From assembly GCA_010015655.1 (NCBI GenBank), contig ML976800.1, positions 39,729 through 65,824 on the forward strand: a stretch of 26,096 nucleotides of DNA, written 5' to 3'. A program made the position numbers and the translations under genes. A model generated the notes under the pieces. The model searched no databases. It saw only the letters and a list, made by a program, of their open reading frames with translations, and had not been told where the DNA came from. Source of the stretch: Bimuria novae-zelandiae CBS 107.79 (lineage: Eukaryota > Ascomycota > Dothideomycetes > Pleosporales > Didymosphaeriaceae). Below, piece by piece: positions 8,651 through 19,433 of the stretch (position 1 is its first letter; every line of letters starts with the position of its first letter).

Positions 8651-11600
8651 ATGTCGACCTTCCAGTTCAAACTGGACCTAGGGTCCCTACCCAAGCTTGG
8701 ATCCCGCGGCGAGAACTTCGCGGAATATTAGTTAGCCTGGACTATTGCCTTCCGATACGCAGGGCTATGGCCAATTATCTCTAAGAAGAAGCCGCGACCG
8801 GCCACACTAGCTAACAGCGCAGACACCACCGCTATTAACGCCTAGGATGCCAATAACACCAAAGCCCTTATTATAATACTCTTATTAGTGCACAATAACC
8901 TTACCTAACAGGTCGCTAACTACGAGACATCGCCTGCGGCGTAGGACTACCTCACGAGTCGCTTCGATCGCAATACTGGCCAGTTGTCTATTCTCCTCTT
9001 CCGCAATCTCACGAACCTGCGGTACTACGATAGTGACGACCTACGCCTTCACCTAGATGAGTTCCACCAGCGTTGGACACGCATTTCCAAGCGATGTGCG
9101 TCATTCACACAGCCCGTGGCGATCGCCATAAGGGCCATGTTTAACGACGATAATGTCAAGGGCTCCTTCTTTCTGGCTACCCTGCCAGACACGATAGATA
9201 ATGTAATTAACAACCTGGCCACCCGCCAGCTCACTGCGTTCCAGGACATCGAACCCAAGATACTAGACATTAGTGAGAAACACAGTTTAGACACCATTAA
9301 CTCATCTACGGCGTACGCAGCGCGACAAACCACTGCCCGCTTAGCACGCGGCGAAAAGTCCTTTCTAACCAAACCTTCTATCGCTGCTACTAACGAGTGC
9401 ACCTGGTGCTGGAAACACGAACTCACGTTTGTTAGCCATGTGTATACCAACTGCGAGAGGCTCCGCAAACACAGGGAGCAAGAGCAGAAGAAGATCACCC
9501 CACTAAAAGGCAAGACATCTAGCGGCAAATAATAGAAAGGCAATTTAGCTAAGGCTATTAAATCCGCCAGTGACTTAGAAGACAGTAGTAATAAAGTACA
9601 CGCTTTTACTGCCTGCTCGAGTGTTAACTTAATTACACCTCCCCCCTTACTAGAACTATTAAGGACGTTAGTAAACACTAATGGTAAACGCGTCCGCGCT
9701 AATGACGACGTAAGTGCCCACGCTGTTTCTATCTGTTAACCCTCTAACGTCCCTATTTCTTGGCTATTTAATACTAGCGCTTTACGCCACATAACTAGCT
9801 ACGTTAATAACTTTACAACCCTATTACTAAGGCATGGGATAATCACGATTGCTAGCGGCCTTAAGCTACTAATTCACGGCGTAGGAATAGTACGACTTTG
9901 CTATTAGTTACCTAACGGGTCGACGAAAGTCGCTAAGCTAACCAACACCCTCTACTCTAGTGAACTTCGGCAGACCCGCCTCTTCTCATGGGCGTACGTC
10001 CGCCAACGATACAAGCTTAACGCTACTAAGAACAACCTGTACTTAACCCGCAAAGGCAAGTAGGTCCTATAGGCCCGTTATGTCAATAGCATAATATAGA
10101 TCCAAACTAACCCGCCGCCTATTATATTTACGGCAAGGCTAACTGCGCTCGAATCGCTACCAGCGGTCTTATTAGAAAACGCTTTTTAGCAAACCGTCCC
10201 TACTAAGGACCTTAATAAGACCACCGTTAATACGCTGCCTACTACTAAACCAGCAGCTTACTTTGTATCTTATAATAAGTTCTACCACGCTGTTAGACAC
10301 CGTTTAATATACAACCTAGCCTACCTATACCGCGATAGCGACATTATACCCGCTATACCAGAAGGCTTTTAGTGTGAGACGTGTATTGTCTTAAAATTAA
10401 AGCACTGCTAACTAGCCCACGATGCGGCGGCTCGCGCACAACCCACGAAGCCTTTAGAAGTTATCTATACTAACCTCTTAGGCAAGTTCTCGCAGCAGAG
10501 CCTTGGGGGCGCACGTTACTATATCTTGTTTATTAATAACTATACCCGCCATGGCTAGGTCCGCTTCTTAAAGAAGAAAGCCGACGCGGCACAGGCGATT
10601 ATGGACTTTATCTAATATGCCTGCAACTAATACAGTACCACGGTCCGCCGCTTTAAGTTAGACAACGGCGGTGAGTACATGTCGTCTACTCTCTAAAAGT
10701 ACTTTCGAGAGAACGGCATAGAACACCACACTGTTCTACTATATACACACGAGCTTAACGGTATAGCTAAACGCTTTAATTAAACCGTCACGCAAATAGC
10801 TCGCTCTATATTAGACACTAATATACACCTGTTCTTGTAGGCTAAAGCCATTGCTATAGCCTACTTCCTAACTAACGTCACGCCGCATGCGGCACCATTA
10901 AACAAGCTAAACTAGACACCCTATAAGCGATTGTTTAACCGTAAACCCTTGGTTAAGCACCTGCGACCTTTCGGTATTAAGGCTTACGTTTACATACCTA
11001 AGGAGGCCTAAAAACCTAGCACTAAGCTCCTTAACCGCGCAGAAGTGGGCATCTTTGTTAGCTATAGCCAAGACACGAAAACCGCCCGCGTCTACGTACC
11101 TAACCAACATGTTATAATCGAATCACGCGACGTTTAGTATTAAGCCTTTACTAAATAGAAGGCACCACTGTACTTCACGCAGATATTAGACGATAAAAAG
11201 GCTCCTACGCCAACGCCTATCCCAACCGGTAAACACGACGACCGCCAACTCGAGCATGACTTGGCGGGCGTGGAGGACCAGACTCCGTTTGCGACACCCC
11301 ATCAACGGACAGCGTCTAATATAACACCACCTCTGCCGCCTAGGACTAGGTTAACGGCACTAGTTCTACCTGCTGCCAGCCCTTCGCACGGCGGGTCCAC
11401 CTTACAAAACACACAGGACCTCTCTCACCAAGGACGTCGACGACCCGCTGCCACACACCCACGCGGTGGAGGCTCAGCCCCCTTACAAACACGCGATGAT
11501 ACGCCCGCGCCTAACACCTCTACTACAACTACCCGCTCTGGGCGAACCGTTAAGCCTTTACTCAAGGCTCGAGAAGCTCAGAATAACAGCGCACTAGTCA

Positions 11601-13315
11601 CCAATTTCCTGGTACCAATCCTACTTGCCCCGCCAGACGACTTGTCGGCGGGACATATAATGGCTTGTGCCGTAATTGCCACCAGCGATGAGGTGCCGCG
11701 CACCTATAACGAAGCCATGAGCAACGCCAACGCACCACTTTGGCGCCCGCCAGTCTAACACGAGGCCCGAGCTCACGAGGTTAACGGCACGTATGTAATC
11801 GTGAATATATCGGAGCTGCCGCCAGGCGCTACATTGGTCGGCACTCGCTGGGTATTCGACATTAAGAAGGACGAAGATGGCAAGATAGTAAAGCGCAAGG
11901 CGCGACTCGTCGCCCAGGGCTTCTCCCAGCGCCCTGGCATCGATTATTAAGACACGTACTCGCCAGTCATGCGCTACGACAGCCTACGCCTCATTGTATG
12001 GCTGGCACTGTACATGGGCTGGACGCTGCGATAAATGGATTTTGACGCTGCGTACCTTAACAGCCTGCTAAAGCAGCCCATATATGCGCGCTGCCCGCCA
12101 GGCATTGGCTGCCCCAGCGGCTCCATCCTTAAGCTTCTGAAAGCACTTTATGGCCTCAAGCAGTCCGGTCGCGAATGGTATGACGTCCTGCGCGAATGGC
12201 TCCACTAGCAGGGATTTATACCAGTGGCCTTCGACCCTTGTGTCTTTATTGGAAAGACTAAAGACATTGTGATTGGCGTCTACGTCGACGACGTGCTGAT
12301 GGCCGGTACAGATGAGGCGATCGCTATTTTCATGACAGCCGCCGCCGTCCGCTTTCGCATGAAGGACCTTGGCCGACCTAAGATTCTTCTCGGTCTCGAG
12401 TTCGACTATAGCGATCACGACAGTGACATTCGCCATGTCCGCCTCCACCAGCGGACCTACGCACGCTCCATACTTCGGCGCTATAGTATGGATAAGTGTA
12501 ACGGTCGTAAGACCCTACTTAACCCTAATAGCTTCCTATATCGGACGCTGTCTAACGAGCCAGTTAACAAAGATTACTAGAGGCTATTCTAGTCTATTAT
12601 TGGTTTAATTAACTTTTTAGCTATTGTCTCTCGACCTAACCTTTTATATACGATTAGTATGCTAGGCTCTTATAATGCCAATCTGTCTAAATAGCATCTC
12701 TAACTTGCATACTAGGTGCTTCGCTATATACAAGGCACGATCGACAGCTACGCTATTAAGATAGCCCCCCCGCTAAAAGGGCTTTCGGCGAGCATAGATA
12801 ATACGGTTGTTGTGTATATAGACGCGTCCTTTGGTTTGGACCCCGATAACGCGAAATTGTTTTCTGGCTATATAATAAAAGTTAATGGCTCTACTATTGC
12901 CTGGTCATCTAAGCGGCAAGGCTGTGTGGCTAAGTCTACGATAGAAGCCGAGTACATGGCCGCGTCCTACGCTGCCGCCTACCTTGTCTGGTCCCGTCTT
13001 GCTATTGGCGAACTGACCGGCACGCTGACTAGCACGTTAACTAACACTAGTTAACCTATTATTGACCAAGGACCATAGCGCTTTAAGCTACTGGTTGATA
13101 ATTAAGCCGCCCTGTCGCTTATCTAAGACCCTAAGGTTAGTGCCTGGTCGAAGCATATCGCTATACATTACTACTTTGTCCGTGAGAAGCACTTAGACGG
13201 CGTCTATAAGGTTGAGCATGTCGCCTCTAAGGATAACCTTGCTAATATCTGCACTAAGGCGCTGCTATTGCCGCTCCTAACGGATCTGAGGGACCGTATC
13301 ATGAAGACTAGCTGA
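8651..13315 (+). pseudogene. Copia gag-pol polyprotein, one frame with about 38 TAA/TAG codons
   Basis: ATG at 8651 and TGA at 13313-13315 enclose exactly 1554 codons in one frame with no net indel, interrupted by about 38 TAA/TAG and no internal TGA. Gag lies in the first 300 residues, with a variant zinc knuckle (C250-x2-C-x9-H-x4-C). Protease motif WLFNTSALRH has Asn374 and Ser376 for the usual Asp and Gly. A GAG-pre-integrase His/Cys region is at about 540-600. Integrase has Asn608 (usual Asp), Asp671 in KLDNGGEY and Lys707 (usual Glu) in NGIAKRFN. Reverse transcriptase runs from about 1040 to 1290, with intact YVDD near 1211. RNase H has YIDASF near 1390 and STIEAEYMA. Protease and integrase are catalytically dead by transitions, while the RT and RNase H motifs are spared. 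Confidence 0.93.
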
Positions 13316-13462
13316 CTGTTATCTGGCTAGTGGGTTTACTGATGGGCATGTCTACTGAGAAGGTTTTAAGGATAAGGTTGACCGCCACAACGGTTAAAGA
13401 AGGACCTGAAGATCTAAGGCTGGCATGCTTATGCTTCATGTATACTATATTCATGCTCCTCT

Positions 13463-13474
13463 GTTTGGGAGGAC
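13463..13474 (+). promoter_or_regulatory. Candidate polypurine tract of the copia element
   Basis: A short purine-rich run (GGGAGGA followed by C) immediately precedes the 3' LTR, where plus-strand priming is expected. It is short and imperfect, so the call rests on position. Confidence 0.45.
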
Positions 13475-13581
13475 TGTTAAAGCAGGTGCTTCCCGGCATA
13501 CGGAAGGAGCACGCTAGCCTATATAGGCGACTTCTTCGCCTATATAGTTGATAACTCTTACACTCAACTTCAGTTTCAACA
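13475..13581 (+). repeat. 3' LTR of the copia element
   Basis: 107 bp, one difference from the 5' LTR, followed by the GGTGT target duplication. The TATA-containing hairpin recurs at 13519-13547. Confidence 0.93.
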
Positions 13582-15301
13582 GGTGTGTGAGAGCTCTCGA
13601 GGTCGCCCTCTCCGCTGACGAGTACGTCGTCGACGCTCTTGCGCTTTGATGATCCTCTTGTAAGGCGGTCGCCGCGCTTATACAGTTGCTCGATGAGGTC
13701 ATATAGGAACTTCTTGTGGCCGCCACGTTTAGCAGAGTTGGCGGACGAGTACGAGGACAGCCTGTAGCAGTTATTGAGCGTCAGATCGAGCAGAAAGTAG
13801 AAGAGAGGGCGCCAGGTACGCTGCTTGGCCTGCTGGACTGAGTAGTAGCTTTTTGTTTGATCAAAGCGATCTACCTCGCTCATATGGCAATTGTACTCGT
13901 CTATCATCTGCGGGATACCTAGTAACTTCGTAGGCTCATTAACAAAGGCCTTTCTAAAGAGTTTCTTATCTTTTTGGGTGAGCTTTGAGCGTCGACGTAG
14001 CTTGACAACCTCTTGCGTAGCTGGTGGCGAATATCGTCAGCGGAGGCTTGGCATGGTGGAGAGGGCAAAAACTTACGCTCAGCGACAGTACTAGCAAATA
14101 GAACAACCTGATTGTCTCTCCAGGCAGCTTGAAAGACTTGCTTGCTCTTAGAGAGAGCCCATCGAATCTCTCCCCACTCCAGCTGGCATGTATGCTGCGT
14201 CTTAAGCCTCATGAGGTCGCTAGAAAAGCTCTCCTTTGCCAGCTTCTTGCGCGCGCGCGTCTTAACCTCAGGCACCTCTGCTGACAACTCTGCCTCTGCC
14301 GTCGCGTCAAATCTCTCCTCGGTCGCTGTCCTTGTTGTCCTAACTGTCCCAGCGCACCCTACGCCTTGGGATCTGAGGTATTCGAGCATGGGGATGGTGT
14401 TGAAGAGATTGTCGTCCCACACAATGTGGAGATTCGGCGGGAAAAGGCGACGGCCTTCAGCGTCTACGGCGAGGACGAGAGTGATGGGGACTGAGTCAGT
14501 AGGCGTAAAAGCAGACGCGGCGTCGTCTGCAAGTCTTAGTAAGTTTACAGGCCCTCGGCCAGCACCTCTGGCATGAAATAACCAGTTCAGTATTACTCCG
14601 TCGCTTGCTAAACACCAGATTTTAAAGCACTCTGGCGTAGGCTTTGTCTTGATTATTACAATCTCGCTGGCGCGCCCGGTAAATCTCGCAATTGCCTCGT
14701 CGACGCAGAGGTGGACTCCGACAGTCCAGTACTTGAACGCGCGCTCGCGAATTACCTCAGAGAGGTCCCAGACGCGGTTAAATGGAGACTTAAAGCTCTG
14801 ATTAATCTCTGCGCAATACAGGTAACGGTCGAGCTGCTGCCATCGCTCCTTAGCCATGTACAGATTAATCTTATGCGTAGGCGCTGTCCCATGAAGCTTC
14901 TGCCAATATTCGACGAGCGAGGGCTCTCTGTGGACGCCCATATAAACGACGATTGCGAAGTACGTATACAACTCGCTCGGAGACGTAGGCTTCCACCTAC
15001 GGCGGGCAGGCGTCGACGGAGCTTCAGCTTGAAGCTTTTCAGCGTGCTGATTTGTATGGTATGCGATTCGATCAAGGACCTCTGCATCGAAAAACAGGTC
15101 AAACAAAGCAATAGGAGAATTGACATCTACATGTTCAGGTAAGGGAGCGCCCCCAAAAGTATGTGGATTGTTGATTCTAAGCGGTTCCCAGTCAGAGGGC
15201 GGCACAGACGGCAGATCAGGCAAATCTCCAGCTCTTTTGCTGTAGTTTGTATATTTGACGAAGTCGGCATCGTTGCTCAATGGCAAGGTACGTTTTGGCA
15301 T
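13582..15301 (-). pseudogene. piggyBac transposase, exon 1 and most of exon 2, truncated by copia insertion
   Basis: The ATG at 15299-15301 (MPKRTLPLS) starts exon 1, which runs to 14077. A 56-bp intron (14021-14076) restores the frame into exon 2 (14020-13582), and the gene then meets the copia 3' LTR. DDE_Tnp_1_7 landmarks are LCVDEAIARFTGR (Asp201), HIVWDDNLFNT (Asp296/297) and, in exon 2, MIDEYNCHMSEVDRFDQTKS with the late conserved Asp. The following RTWRPLFYFLLDLTLNN is also typical. No premature stop is present, so before the insertion this copy was close to intact. The Cys-rich C-terminal domain continues at 7806-8091. The longer open frame up to 15352 lacks an ATG. Element ends were not identified. 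Confidence 0.9.
14021..14076 (-). other. 56-bp spliceosomal intron in the piggyBac gene
   Basis: On the minus strand the segment begins GTAAGT, contains a CGCTGAC branch-point-like sequence about 15 nt before the end, and ends CACCAG. Removing it joins ...STVAE to TQEVVKLRRRSK in one frame. Without splicing, exon 1 reads out of frame and stops at 13919. Length and signals are typical of filamentous ascomycete introns. Confidence 0.8.
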
Positions 15302-15545
15302 GTTTTCATGTGCTGAAATTTTCGAAAAGGGTGTGTTTTGGCTGGGAAACAAAAATTGCTGACATCACGATTAACATTTGAGTCATCTTTGACAGTCTTG
15401 GAACAGTGGGAAGCAGAGTCTTAAAGTGTACGCTTGAGAATATGCTGCTAAGGAAAGACGAAAAGCACAACTAGCAACTTGCAACATAGTGTAACTTTGT
15501 ATCGTGTGTTAAGCCTATAGTATTGCATTAGACCTGTTTTACATA
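15302..15545. other. Spacer between piggyBac start and mariner-like element
   Basis: Non-coding. It contains three TTAA sites (near 15372, 15421 and 15509), any of which could mark the piggyBac end, but none has a convincing TIR partner near 7795. Confidence 0.35.
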
Positions 15546-17265
15546 CAAAGGGTAAGCTCAAGAAGTTCTTCCGTCACGTGATTTGCCAAGACACTAGATC
15601 AGTTCTCCACTTGCTCTCTAACACATTAACACCATAACTTCTACCTCGCCTTTCTCGCCCAATATGACAGATCTCTACGCTAAAAAAGATGATGCGAAAC
15701 TCTCTAAGGCTTAATTAGGAGCTATTATTGTTCTTAAGCGAAAATATAACCTTAGTTACCCCGAGATATCTACTGATTTAGGTATCAACAACTCAACCGC
15801 TGGCAAGGCCTACAGACGCGTTAAAGAGGCTGCAGAGGGTGACTCACTCAGAGCCCTACTTGCAGCAACCCTAGCAGCCAAAGTCAAATCAACCGGGCGC
15901 CCACCAAAGGTGCGCAATGGGTTAACGCTAAGCGTAAAGCTCCGGCATAATATTATTAGATTTGGCACTTACCGAGTACATAAAGCAGTTTAAGAACTCT
16001 GCGCCGAAGCTGGTATCACGCTCAGCGAGAACACTGTCCTTAAGATCGCTCAGGAGCACCGCGACGAGCACCATAACTACGCTATAACTCGCGGTACACG
16101 CCTTAAAAAGCCGGAGCTTAATAGCGACAACAAGGATGACTGACTCGCCTACGTGGATTGGCTCAAGGCTGAGTACAATCTCTACTTTCCACGCCTTATA
16201 TTTGTATGCTACAACAAGACCTCAAAGTCTATTAGAGGACAAAATATGCGCGGCGGCAAGCAGAAAATCTCGCGCCCAGTTAGAGTTGATAGCAATTAAT
16301 TTGCGCTACCTACTGCGCCGCCCAAATTCAACCTTATAATCTGCGCTGCTACTTCGACTGATACTACGTGTTCACACCTACGCCCATGCGTTGTATGGGC
16401 GCAGGACGACAACAAGAGTCGCGAGGACCTAGTTCAGCGCGTTGCAGAGGTAAATTATAAGGCAATTAAGGCCTTAAAGGTTAAGCAAGCTCGCGCCAAC
16501 GTCCCTGGCACAGACGAGAAGCGGCAGCTGCGCGAAATCAATTAAAATATTGCCCATAGCAATAGGGCAGCGTTGGCAGCTAACAGGGCAGCTGGCAAGA
16601 AAGGCGGCGCTCTCCGCAGAGGTACTAAAAAGCCACTTACTTTTGAGAGATTCTTTCAAACAGAGGAGTTTGTGTATAAAGGAGGAAAGGGCATAAACGG
16701 TATCTGGTACGCTAAGAACATACTTAAGAAAGTTCTATTCCCTTACTACTGCGCAATCCGCGATAACAACCCAGGCTCAGTTGTTTACTTAATTCAAGAT
16801 AACGTCTATTTACACGCACTTGGCCTACGTTACTGCCAGCTAGAGATTAACGCGCTAGGAATTAAGTTTGGCCCTCACCCTCCAAACTCTCCCGACTTAC
16901 ACCTAATTAAGCGCTGCTTTGGGCGTCTTAAAGGGTTTCTGAAGAGTTACAAGTGCCACTCAGCTTCCTTAAAGGTTAAGAAGGCTGCTGAGCTCTACGT
17001 ACAAGATGTGTGGCAGAATAATAAGCAAATAAGGCAGTATATGGCCGAGAAGTTGCACCCAACCTACTTTCTCCACGTTGCAAAGCAATGTGAGCAAGCA
17101 GGTGGCCAAAACAACTATACAGCATAGTTAAGTTATCTCAGAGGCCCTTATTTTGTGTATTTTTCGTTTTTTTGGATGAAATTAAGATGCTGAAGCTATG
17201 GTGTTGCGACCCCTGCAAGAATCCCTGCAACACGTGACGGAAGAACTTCTTGAGCTTACCCTTTG
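15546..17265 (+). mobile_element. Mariner-like DNA transposon with perfect 35-bp TIRs
   Basis: Inverted repeats at 15546-15580 and 17231-17265 (starting CAAAGGGTAAGCTCAAGAAG) match perfectly and are bracketed by TA at 15544-15545 and 17266-17267. The 1720-bp element holds one damaged transposase frame. Confidence 0.9.
15664..17127 (+). pseudogene. Mariner-like DDE transposase, RIP-damaged
   Basis: ATG at 15664 and TAG at 17125-17127 enclose 488 codons in one frame, broken by four TAA and one TGA (16139-16141). The N-terminal part is helix-turn-helix-like (YPEISTDLGINNSTAGKAY), followed by a GRPPK-type linker. Catalytic region: FVCYNKTSKS has Asn184-Lys185 where Asp-Glu is expected, LIQDNVYLH keeps Asp379, and NSPDLHLIKRC has Lys416 for Glu. 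A basic insert (ANRAAGKKGGALRRGTKK) precedes the second motif. Two of three catalytic acidic residues are lost by G-to-A transitions, so the copy is inactive. The family is clear from motif order and spacing (36 residues between the last two). Confidence 0.85.
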
Positions 17266-17267
17266 TA

Positions 17268-18666
17268 CAAGAGTGCCTCGTGATTGCGAGCTAGCTCACT
17301 TAGAGTTAGTGGATCTCGGTACTCTACGATTGGCCGAGACTAGCAAGGGGTGTCCTGAGTTGACAGGGGTCTTACAGAATCGTCGCTTGCGCAAAGGGTG
17401 AGGGCGGTTTTGCAAAGTACTGTAGGGTTGAGTAATACTGTATAGTATCATGCGTCATTGTACAGGTGGGTGGTTTGCCGCAGCGCTAAGGATTGCGTTT
17501 CTCAGAGACTCGAAAATGGGAACTTGAATTTGAGAATTCAAAAATGGGCGGCCTAATGACAAATCTTTCAAGTTATGCTTTGTTAGGATAATCCTCCGTA
17601 CTTGGAAGACTGTGCCGCTCATTCTCTCTACGACCTTTTGTTAACGGAATTCTAGAACTGACGAGGCTCAATGAATTGCCGTAGATGCGGATGGCAAAGC
17701 AGACAATGAAATGAGCTTGGCTGTGTGGGGTAGCTTGAGGAACACTTGGGTGGAAATCGAGTTTCGGGGTGACGTTGAGCTGCCTTTTATATTCCCCTCC
17801 CCGACATCTGCCCCACGGCACTGCCCCCAACGAGTGTTTCAATAATATCCTGCTAAATAAGCGAACAGCCTTCACCCTGTGCCTTTCTAAGCGGCCGTGC
17901 GCTGAATACCGGTAACCGAAGTGCAAAAACCAGAAATCGATACCGGAAACCGCTGTACGGTTCGGAGCCGAAGCCTAGTGCGCAAGCGCGGCGCACCTCC
18001 GCATTTTAATAGAGTTGTTTTGCAACCTCGTCGCTTCAACTTTTGGGACATCCAAATTGCAAATTTGGATTCTATAGATTGGTGTTCAGTCTGGTATACT
18101 CTCACTCATGTCCTATTCTCGGTTCCCTACTTAGTGCTAACCTTGCCTTTCTAACCCTAGCTGCAGTCAGCCTTAGGCCGGCACTTTTAACCTAATCTCA
18201 TGGGGTGAATCACTGGCACCGAAGTGGATGAACACCTCCGCTAAACCAGAGAACGGATATTACGCAAGATAAAGAGTCTACTTTAAAGTTATGTAACCTG
18301 CGGTGAGTGGAGCGCATAGTTCAAAGAACGTTTATGAAAATCGTGTTCTTAAAAAACAGCTGTTAGCTCTAGGCTCCTTACAGAAGCGTTCCACTCTTTA
18401 AGGAAGGCAACATGCATACTTTTACTCTAGCGTCGCTCTCTCTTTCCTCTTCTCTCCGTGATGCATGCTTCGCTTTGCTGAGTGTGTGGAGATGGCGCCG
18501 TGGCCAGTTGAACAAGGCCGCGAAGTCGGTTGGTGGAACGCCAGCTTTTGCCTTTGCGAAGCTCGATAGCAACGACTTGGCGTTTTAATTGCTGGAGTGG
18601 GATAGAATTTGCCCTCGGAAGATGTTAGCTTGATCGCTTGCGCAAAGAGAAACTCACAAGAGCTTC
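17268..18666. other. 1.4-kb stretch without a supportable gene
   Basis: Several frames exceed 60 codons but open from TTG/CTG and lack motifs. A perfect short palindrome, CCAAATTGCAAATTTGG, lies at about 18050-18066. Near 17921, GTGCAAAAACCAGAAATC loosely mirrors sequence at 19059-19073, weakly suggesting a decayed hAT-type element. Confidence 0.4.
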
Positions 18667-18882
18667 TTAACTTGGAGGCATCCAAGGCTGGCCCGCTTCG
18701 TCTGTTGATACGAATCCGTTGAACCGACCGTTTCGATAAGCCAGGAAGTACACATAAGTGTCGTAATCTAAGCAAAGCTTAGCTAGTTTCTCGCAGAGTG
18801 TCTTTGATAGTTTCTGATAATTGTTGTTTGCAACTCGTCTAATCCTCGACGCTGAGATGCGTAATTGCTGTTGACACGACAT
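18667..18882 (-). pseudogene. Possible remnant of a small MADS-like protein
   Basis: ATG at 18880-18882 starts a 71-residue frame ending TAA at 18667-18669. The segment NNNYQKLSKTLCEKLAKLC, then DYDTYVYFLAYRNGRFNGFVS and WMPPS, resembles the pattern of short fungal MADS/SRF-like proteins: basic N-terminus, KL..LC, acidic residues followed by a hydrophobic strand, Arg-Asn-Gly-Arg, then Trp-Pro-Pro-Ser. Downstream codons after the stop look coding in the next frame (FYPTPAIKTPS), so either a frameshift or an unrecognised intron has split the gene. The similarity is recalled from family patterns and is not strong; it could be an unrelated short gene. Confidence 0.35.
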
Positions 18883-18983
18883 GATTACAAGCTAAAGATT
18901 ACGGTATTGCACTGGAGATATATGTGCATCGCTGCTGTAATAGACTTAGTGCAACTTTATTCTACTATTTGCGATGAATAATT

Positions 18984-19055
18984 TTGGTTTTTAGTTCCCT
19001 GTTTCCTGTTTTCCGTTTCCCGTTTCTCGTTTTCCACTTTTCGTTTTCCCAATTC
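18984..19055 (+). repeat. Pyrimidine-rich tandem tract
   Basis: About 70 bp are built from irregular 7-9-bp units of the type TTTCCCG or TTTTCCTG, almost free of purines except single G/A per unit. It is non-coding. Such strand-asymmetric mirror-like tracts can form triplex DNA; here this is only a structural remark. Confidence 0.6.
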
Positions 19056-19433
19056 CTGGATTCTGATTTGCACATTCAGTTAAGCGATTTTTCGGCTAAC
19101 TCCACTTATATCGCGCAGATCAACGTGGGTTGAGCCATAATAAGAAGCACGCTTGCCTTCTTAAAGTAAGATTCCTTCATGAAAAACGGTTCTTATAATC
19201 GAATTGCCAGTTTGTGTTTCCCACGATGCAGAATTTCCATCTTAGAAAACTAATTCAAGAATGATGTGTAACTATCAGAAAGGCGCCGAGACTCGTTGTG
19301 ATTGGGAAAGGAGCATCCTTGTACAGCACTTCGATAAGCCGATTTGAGTCCGAAAGACGAGTATATTCGCTATTGCCAAGCTTAGCAGGAAATGAAAGAC
19401 CAAAATTCAGAGTTGTCTTGCGGTTTTTGAGAA

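Larger units (their letters stand above)
8092..13581 (+). mobile_element. Complete Ty1/copia LTR retrotransposon inserted in piggyBac gene
   Basis: Two 107-bp direct LTRs (8092-8198 and 13475-13581), each starting TGTTAAAGC and ending CAACA, are flanked by a 5-bp target duplication GGTGT (8087-8091 and 13582-13586). Between them are a half-tRNA primer-binding site, a leader with tandem repeats and one gag-pol frame in the copia order: gag, protease, integrase, reverse transcriptase, RNase H. Total length is 5490 bp. The LTRs differ at one position, CAG versus TAG, which is itself a CpA-to-TpA change. All structural landmarks are present although the coding frame is destroyed by stops. Confidence 0.95.

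Noticed and set aside
9049..9678. 209-codon minus-strand frame opposite copia gag
   Set aside because: Shadow of the gag frame, where plus-strand coding constraints suppress stops; no recognisable product.
8651..13315. Reassignment of TAA/TAG to glutamine
   Set aside because: The intact decarboxylase and acidic-protein genes end in TAG; damage is limited to repeat families and includes Trp positions and catalytic Asp-to-Asn changes, so RIP-like mutation is simpler.
14142..15142. Plus-strand frames of about 144 codons opposite piggyBac
   Set aside because: Antisense shadows of the transposase exon with composition mirroring the real protein.
15302..15352. piggyBac start at 15352
   Set aside because: That codon is TTG; the first ATG in the frame is at 15299-15301.
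7795..15424. TTAA-flanked piggyBac boundaries at 7795 and near 15421
   Set aside because: The left site is only 7 bp past the stop codon and the sequences inside the two sites do not form inverted repeats.
17573..17926. 117-codon minus-strand frame
   Set aside because: Opens with TTG and shows no domain; low-complexity composition is not convincing.
17921..19073. hAT-like element with ends GTGCAAAAACCAGAAATC and a loose reverse complement at 19059
   Set aside because: The match needs gaps, no 8-bp target duplication is visible, and there is no transposase remnant.
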